A DNA stretch of 64,000 nt, taken from the NCBI GenBank assembly GCA_029844215.1, contig CM056721.1, positions 57,825,815-57,889,814 on the forward strand. Direction: 5' to 3'. Position numbers and translations under genes: made by a program. Each line of letters begins with the position of its first letter. Position 1 is the stretch's first letter. The notes below the pieces were generated by a model. That model did no database searches. It saw only the letters and a program-made list of their open reading frames with translations, and was not told where the DNA came from. This DNA comes from Przewalskia tangutica. Taxonomy: Eukaryota > Streptophyta > Magnoliopsida > Solanales > Solanaceae. Positions 58,229 through 64,000 of the stretch are shown here, piece by piece.

Positions 58229-59335
58229 AATGAGGACGGACGGGAGCCGGTGGTTCCGGCAGTACCAGTAGTTCACCCTAGATCCGATAGTTTTGAGACT
58301 TCGGGACTTCTTGAGTTGCAGTCCACCCGAGTCCTATGGATTGAGGACTGAGGAAGATCATCAGGAGTTTATTCGACAGTTGCAGCGGATCATGAAAGTG
58401 ATCAAGACCTCAGAGGCATTTCTTACACACTTCTTGCCCTCGCAGATGAAGAGAGCTCGGGCAGATAGATTTATGAGGTTGGCGAAGCAGGCGGGCGGTT
58501 CGAATACGATATAGAGAGTTTGACTTATTGGCTCGTTATGTCCCGCGTTAGTGGCGGACATGGAGGATAGAGTGCACCGATATGTCACAGACATGACGAT
58601 TTTCTAGCGAGAGTTGTACAAGAGTAGCTCTTGATCGGACATGGACATTGCCCGTCAGCTTATGCGCAGCAAGCGAGAACGTAGAGATCGACGGATTAAC
58701 CAAGATCAGAAGTGGGCGAGCAGCAGGTCCTTTGGTAACTTTCGAGGCGGACCTTCTCGGTAGCAGGTTATGCGCCTCCGCCCGATCTGAGTGGTCCTCC
58801 GCACTTCGGGCGTTCGGGGTATTTAGGAGTTGGTCGAACTCGTGGTTTCGTTCACAGATTTGCATAGGTTCTAGCCAGCCAGATTCAGTTTTCCCTCAGT
58901 GTTCACTATGTGGTAGACGTCATCCCGAGGAAATGTTGTCTTTTTACTAATGTTTGTTTTACCAGCGGCCGTCAGGGCCATGTGAGGAGAGAATGTCCTA
59001 GTAGGAGGGTTACAGGTGGGATGACTTAGCCTACCAAGTCAGTTGCGGATTCAGTGGGTCGAAGAGGAAGGGGTGTTAGCCAGAGGAGGCCGCCCCCACC
59101 TCGGTATGGTCGTTGTGGTAGGTGTTCTTATGGGGAGTGCCGTACTACTTAGATAGCTTGTTAGGCTTGCGGCCAGCAGGGCCATTTTGCGAGAAATTGT
59201 CCGAACAGAGGTGGCGCGGATGTTACGACTCAGCCTTCGGGATCAGTGGCTGGTTCATCACCGTCTGTAGTTATGCGCCCAGCAGAGCAGGATTTGATTA
59301 GAGAGACAAAGGGAAAGTGAGGCAGTAGTTACAGA
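58229..59335 (+). pseudogene. gag remnant, element P
   Basis: It begins inside gag, directly fused to the LTR. The core (58293-58640) has LRDFLSCSPPESYGLRTEED and FIRQLQRIMKVIKTSEAF, then a frame change and LARYVP-like sequence. The first zinc arm CSLCGRRHPEEM is at 58895-58930. A classic knuckle ACGQQGHFARNCPNRGG is at about 59168-59218, with a stop codon between its first two Cys. The start, N-terminus and PBS are lost, so this copy could not be reverse-transcribed from its own PBS. Confidence 0.85.
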
Positions 59336-59837
59336 GATATCTTCAGCCTTAAGAGACTTGTTTATGTCGTTATGGTAGATACATGTGGAGTGCTATATTC
59401 GATTAGCATTGTGTAAGTTGTGATTAGAAAACATGGGTAGTTGAAAAGGGTAAGTCTGGGGACGAGAAAATGGGGAGCCTTAGAATTTATAACAGTTGGG
59501 ACCTTGGATGCAAGTAGTCACGAGTGGATGTTACGGTTGGTCTTTGTCGAAGTACTTGGTATGCGTGATATATATTGTGGGATAATTCCATGGGTAGTGT
59601 GAGATGGAAGTGGTAGCTTTCATGACGTGAACTGGTAAGATTGTTCCGGATCGGGGAACGAGAGTTTAGTACGAAGTGGGTCGGGTTGAGGCCATATCGC
59701 GAGTCAACCCGCAGCCCGGAATGTGGTGGGGTCAGTTTGAGGTGGTCCCGCTAGATGATAGGGTCACGAGGGTGTTAAGCCCAAGTTAGGTAACCATCGT
59801 ACGAGTTCGTGGATGCGTTCGACCAGTAGCCGGGCCG
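59336..59837 (+). other. Segment X, element P
   Basis: Aligns with segment X of element 3 in the opposite orientation and contains CGCAGCCCGGAATGTGGTGG near 59708. It lies between gag and integrase remnants. No domain recognised. Confidence 0.6.
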
Positions 59838-60660
59838 ATGAGGTCAGCCCATCTTGTCTTTCAGTTAGGACTGTTTACTCGGCGGAGGGTTATGCGAGAT
59901 GTTATCAGGAAGGTTGTAAGGCTGCACGGGGTTCCTACTTTTATTTTATGGCAGGCAGTGGAGCCCAACTTACGGCTATTTCTTTTTCGGGAGGTTTTAC
60001 CAGGTGGGGTTAGGAACTCAGGTGAGTCTCAGTATTGCATTCACCCTCGGGCCGACGGACGAACATCGCATTTTATCCAGACATTTGAGGACAGGTTACG
60101 GGCCGGTGTTTTGATTTCAGGGGTAGCTGTGAGGATTATTTGCCTCTTGTTGAGTGAGTATTATATAGCTACCATTTTAGTATTCGGATGGTGCCTTATG
60201 AAGCCTTGTATGGGCGGAAGTGTAGGTTGCCGGTCGATTGGTTCGATGTTGGCAAGGTTCAGATAGTTGGTCCCTACTTGATTCAGCAGGATGTGGGTAA
60301 GGTGAAGCTTATCCGTAAGAGGTTTTAGCGGCTCGAGTCACCGCGAGTCGTGCGGTGTCGGCGTCGACACTTGGAGTTCGTTGGACGGTGGGTCTTCTTG
60401 AAAGTACCACCCGGAAGGGTGTGGCGAGATTTGGAAAGCGGGAAACTTAGCCCAAGTACTTTGGGCCTTTTCAGATCGTTGTAGAATAGGCGGGTTGCCT
60501 ATAAGTTAGCACCGCCGTCCGACTTAGGAAGCGTCGTCCGTCTTCCATGTTGCTATGATTCGTAAGAGTATCGAGATCCATCGAGTGTTCCCGATTAATG
60601 ATGACCAAGTTGGAGATAGTAACCCGAGATTTGAATCAAGCAATGACATAAATGTGGTAA
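59838..60660 (+). pseudogene. Integrase C-terminal remnant, element P
   Basis: The frame 59838-60266 carries RKVVRLHGVPTFILWQ, IHPRADGRTSHFIQTFEDRL and LMKPCMGGS, where the normal frame would give the PYEALYG motif. The GPF/Y area is at about 60420-60510 in other frames. It starts at the same point as in elements 2, 3 and D. The zinc domain and first catalytic Asp are missing. It is cut by LTR E at 60704, before the PPT. Confidence 0.82.
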
Positions 60661-61310
60661 GTATGCTAGGAAGAGTTCGAGTGTACGAGAAGAAGTGCAC
60701 AGTTGTCACGACCGAACCGGGCGTGGATCGTGCCTTACCGGGCACCTAGTGATACAACATCGAGAGAAAATCAGCGGAAATAAAAACATGAACATGAATT
60801 AAGGGACATGATAAATAAACAGGCCAACCAAAAGCAGTTGCCTTCAAGATATATACATAAATACCCACGATTATCCTTTTACAAACCCCCGCCACAACAA
60901 AGGTGCACTTAAGATTTACAACAGCTATGACGGGACAGGGCTCCGCCATACCCCTGAATGTACAAGCATCTACAGACCCAGGGTAACATACCAAAAGATA
61001 AGCCTCCGAAGAATGGGGCTTCCCGACACGCTGAACTGTGATCTTATGAGCGAGGATCCACAACCGATGTACTTCTACCTGCGGCATGAACGCAGCCCCG
61101 AGGTCGATAACAGTACCAAGTATGTGAAATCAGTAAAGATCAGAATGAAATCATAATAGTCTATATAAAGCAGGAGACATGTATGATAACCAAACTACAG
61201 TTCACAACATAAAAGCAGTCATGTCAAGTCAGGGATTCACGCCCTCAAGTCATCCCTCATGCCCGTGGAACTCCTTCCTCACTGCCGGCAGTCTAGGTGT
61301 AAATTGTATG

Positions 61311-61550
61311 GAATACGTGTCCCGACCCATCCCGTGGGACTCGGTAAAGAATCATGTAGAATACGTGTCCCGGCCCATCTCGTGGGACTCGGTAGAGAAT
61401 CATGTGGAATACGGGTCCCGGCCCATCCCATGGGACTCGGTAAAGAATCAGATGGAATACGTGTCCCGACCCATCTCGTGGGACTCGGTGAATAATCAGA
61501 TGGAATACGTGTCCCGGCCCATCTCGTGGGACTCGGTGAATAATCATTCA
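61311..61550. repeat. Tandem array in LTR E: five copies of exactly 48 bp
   Basis: GAATACGTGTCCCG starts at 61311, 61359, 61407, 61455 and 61503, with very little divergence between units. A 48-bp unit is a multiple of three, so several frames on both strands stay open without coding meaning. Confidence 0.95.
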
Positions 61551-63595
61551 TAACAAATCAGCCGGCCCTCCATCGAGAGACGCGGTGGTATAGAAGTACA
61601 GTATTTGCACAACAAGGCTATCAAACACAAACATAGGCAAGTTACACACAACTCAAGTTTATTTTAGGCCAAAGTCCAGGTTCTGACCCCAAGGTATTAC
61701 GTACGTTAAATTCTTTTAAAAAAAGATCCATTTCTTTTATAAAGGTCACCCGATACCCGTAGTATTAAAATAGAGTGACTCACATTTTTTTAGGTAAACC
61801 AAAACACTTTCCTTTTTAACATCAAGTAACAACATTCTTTTCCAATAGTTCAAGTTTGCCTAATTTCAAATACTTAAGTCTCTTATTTTAGAAAGGTTTC
61901 ATAGTCCATAGACTTAATCACTTAAGAATATAATCCTCTTTTAAACAATTTGAGAAACATATGTGAGTAGGTTATTCTTGTTCGTAATCAATCTTATTAA
62001 AGCAGCCATGATCTAGGAAATGTAATATCATTTTGTCTCATCTTAGCTTCTATGCAGATGGAGGTTTCTACTGGTTTTAATAATACATAATTAGTCAAAA
62101 CATTTCCATTTTATTAACGCTGCAGTGGTTTGTCGATACTCATTCTGATTTCCAAAATCAGTAACACATTATTCCTTTTAAAAACCAAGTACTCATTACT
62201 CACGAATGAGGTTTCATACTAACATCCATATTAAGTCAAGTCTCTTATCTTTTAAGATTAAGTCTCTTAACTTCTAAAAATCAGTAAACCATTCTCTTTA
62301 TCTCTCTTAAGACGTTATACCTAACTTCCCATAAAGCTAGTATAACTCTTATGTTTTCAAAACCAAGTATTACTCTTCTTTCAGAAAGGTTTCTTAATTC
62401 TTTCGAAATACTTCAAGATTCTTATCATCACACATCAAGTCAGTTATAAGTCAAATCAGTTATCTTTAAAAACCACAAAGCATTTCTTACTTACATAAAG
62501 CTGTTATAACCAACTTCCCATAAAGCCGTTATAACACTTTATGTTTTAAACCAATCAAATACATTCAACACGTATGCGTCTACCGATTACATAGTTATAC
62601 ACATATCATGCTAGAAAAGATAGGAAGAGGTTCACATACCTCGCGACGATTATCGACTAATAGCAAAACGCTCCAAGTACCTCAAATCGTCGGCTACCCT
62701 TAAGCCAAGCAGATCACGCCACACGTAGTACTTCAACCTATAGAGGCCACAAGGCGCCTATTATCATCTAGATCTCAACGTAGAATATTCTACAGAAATT
62801 TCGGGGGGTTGTACGTCTAATCCGGACGTGTAAAATCTCCTCCTCTATCGAGGCCTGCTAACAGGCCAACAACTCCCTAGAGGGGGGGGGGGGTTGTACG
62901 TCTAATCCGGACGTGTACAATTCTACTTCACAGTAAAGATACACAAGTCTACTGTAATACAGTCCTAAGTAATTATAGTTCAGTTCTCTTCTTTAAATTC
63001 AGGCTTAAGTCAAAAGACATTGTCGCACAATTATGTTCAGTTCTATATATAGTATACTTCAACTATATAATCCTACAACATGTAATTTCCAATTATAATA
63101 GAAGGTCAAGAGTGTTTACCTCGATAAGCCCAAAATTATCCAAGTTTATATGTCGATCCTGAGCAAGGTTTAGCTCCTACTCCGTGCGCTCCAACCCGCT
63201 CCAAACAACCCTTAGAAGTTCTACGCAACTTCTACTTAACACTTCAACCGACTATGAAGGTTTTCCTTAGGGTTTCGTTTTTGTGACTGAGGGAAAGTAT
63301 AATAGTATTTTCTGGGCTTTTGTAAAAGTGTAACCTTGGGAATACTACAAGGTATTTGGGCCAAGGTATTTGGGCATTATAACAATACTTGGAGAGTATT
63401 TCTATACCACAAAAGGGGGGTATTTATACGAGACAACTAGGCTAGTGGGGTACCCCACTGGCTAGACACCACAGGGGAGGGGACCTCTCGCCAAAGCTTC
63501 TCAGGGGCTTTGGACCATTTTTAAATAACAAGGGGGTGAGATTTCAAGAATTGGAAAATTTTTTTTGGATGAAGAAAGTTCATCAACTAAGGGGG

Positions 63596-63604
63596 TATTT
63601 ATAG
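63596..63604 (-). promoter_or_regulatory. TATA box of LTR E
   Basis: TATTTATAG on plus after AAGGGGG, as in the other LTRs. Confidence 0.7.
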
Positions 63605-64000
63605 GTCAAGCAAGGGCCAACCAATGGCCAAGATCAATCCAAGTGTAAGGCAAGTGTAAGGCTAGGATTAAGCCATGTGCACCTTATCCATCTACCACCA
63701 AAATATCCTACCAACTACTTGACAAAACAAGTCACAATTCTCGTCCACTTTGCCGCCCAACCTCTTCCAATGTGAGGGTGACACATGTCACCCTCCCGTT
63801 GGTCCAAAATGTTTCGTCTCTCGGAAAAATCCGCAAAAATTATAAATGACATAGCCGGAATTTTCCCTTCGCAAGTTTAGTAAAACGTTTCGTCGAAAAA
63901 CGATTCTTTTCGGCACTTGTGCCTAAATTTCGAACTTAGCCTAACTTTAAGGCTCAAATTAAAATACGTACGCCCTCACGTACATACTCTGGAAATATGG

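Larger units (their letters stand above)
60704..64000 (-). mobile_element. LTR E, inserted in element P (runs to window end)
   Basis: It starts TGTCACGACCGAACCGG and reaches TCTGGAAATATGG at the window edge, about ten bases short of the expected GGTATAACA terminus. It has hairpins at 60952-60983 and 61000-61021, a 48-bp array, CAGCCATGATCTAGG at 62001, TTCACATACCTCGCG at 62630, a G12 run at 62882-62893 and a TATA box at 63596-63604. Whether an internal region follows is outside the window. The five bases ACAGT before it are the expected TSD. Confidence 0.88.

Noticed and set aside
61179..61553. Open frames on both strands coding a 16-residue repeat (EYVSRPISWDSV)
   Set aside because: They are produced by a 48-bp DNA tandem repeat, a multiple of three, inside an LTR. 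They have no start context, no homology and mirror frames on the other strand.
1..64000. Endogenous pararetrovirus or envelope-bearing retrovirus
   Set aside because: No envelope, movement or coat protein motifs were seen. LTRs, PBS, PPT, 5-bp duplications and the pol order fit an ordinary Ty3/gypsy chromovirus.

Overview
The window is gene-poor plant heterochromatin made almost entirely of nested Ty3/gypsy-type LTR retrotransposons. No intact host gene, rRNA, tRNA or CRISPR array was recognised. A flowering plant, probably a eudicot, is suggested by four things: LTRs running from TGTTAYACCCC to GTGACA, a primer-binding site matching initiator-Met tRNA, the domain order gag-PR-RT-RNaseH-INT-chromodomain-like tail (Tekay/Del-type chromovirus), and very long LTRs (2.4-3.9 kb). 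The species cannot be named from the sequence. All protein-coding remains are broken by stops, frameshifts or deletions and are listed as pseudogenes. LTR boundaries, PBSs, polypurine tracts, TATA boxes and target-site duplications (TSDs) were read directly from the sequence.

Layout. 1-1990: LTR and internal remnant (element 1). 1991-10163: element 2, minus strand (truncated left LTR, short internal region, full right LTR). 10164-19631: element 3, minus strand (LTR, 3.2 kb internal region with gag and integrase pieces, LTR). 19632-23175: divergent LTR L4 with its own 68-bp tandem repeat and a CpG-rich U3. 23176-23910 plus 33526-35350: LTR L5, split by element A. 23911-33525: element A, minus strand, the only copy with a complete gag-pol domain set, flanked by a perfect CCATG TSD. 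35351-37731: truncated LTR L6. 37732-38759 plus 56098-60703: element P, the only plus-strand element. 38760-56097: element C inserted in P's LTR (TSD TGAAC). 45571-53432: element D inserted in C's right LTR (TSD CTTAC on the right). 60704-64000: LTR E inserted in P's internal region and cut by the window end. The insertion order is therefore L6, then P, then C, then D on one side; E also entered P; A entered L5.

How the parts relate. Elements 1, 2, 3, D and P share one internal design: gag remnants, then an unrecognised conserved segment (called X here), then a C-terminal integrase remnant, with protease, RT and RNase H missing. This looks like a non-autonomous family amplified after one founding deletion and probably mobilised by relatives such as A. 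C is smaller still. The LTRs carry a TATA box near the U3/R boundary, palindromic G-box and GTGGGCCCCAC motifs in U3, a long leader with a conserved splice-donor-like motif, two U5 hairpins with compensatory changes between copies, and a lineage-specific tandem-repeat array at one fixed place.
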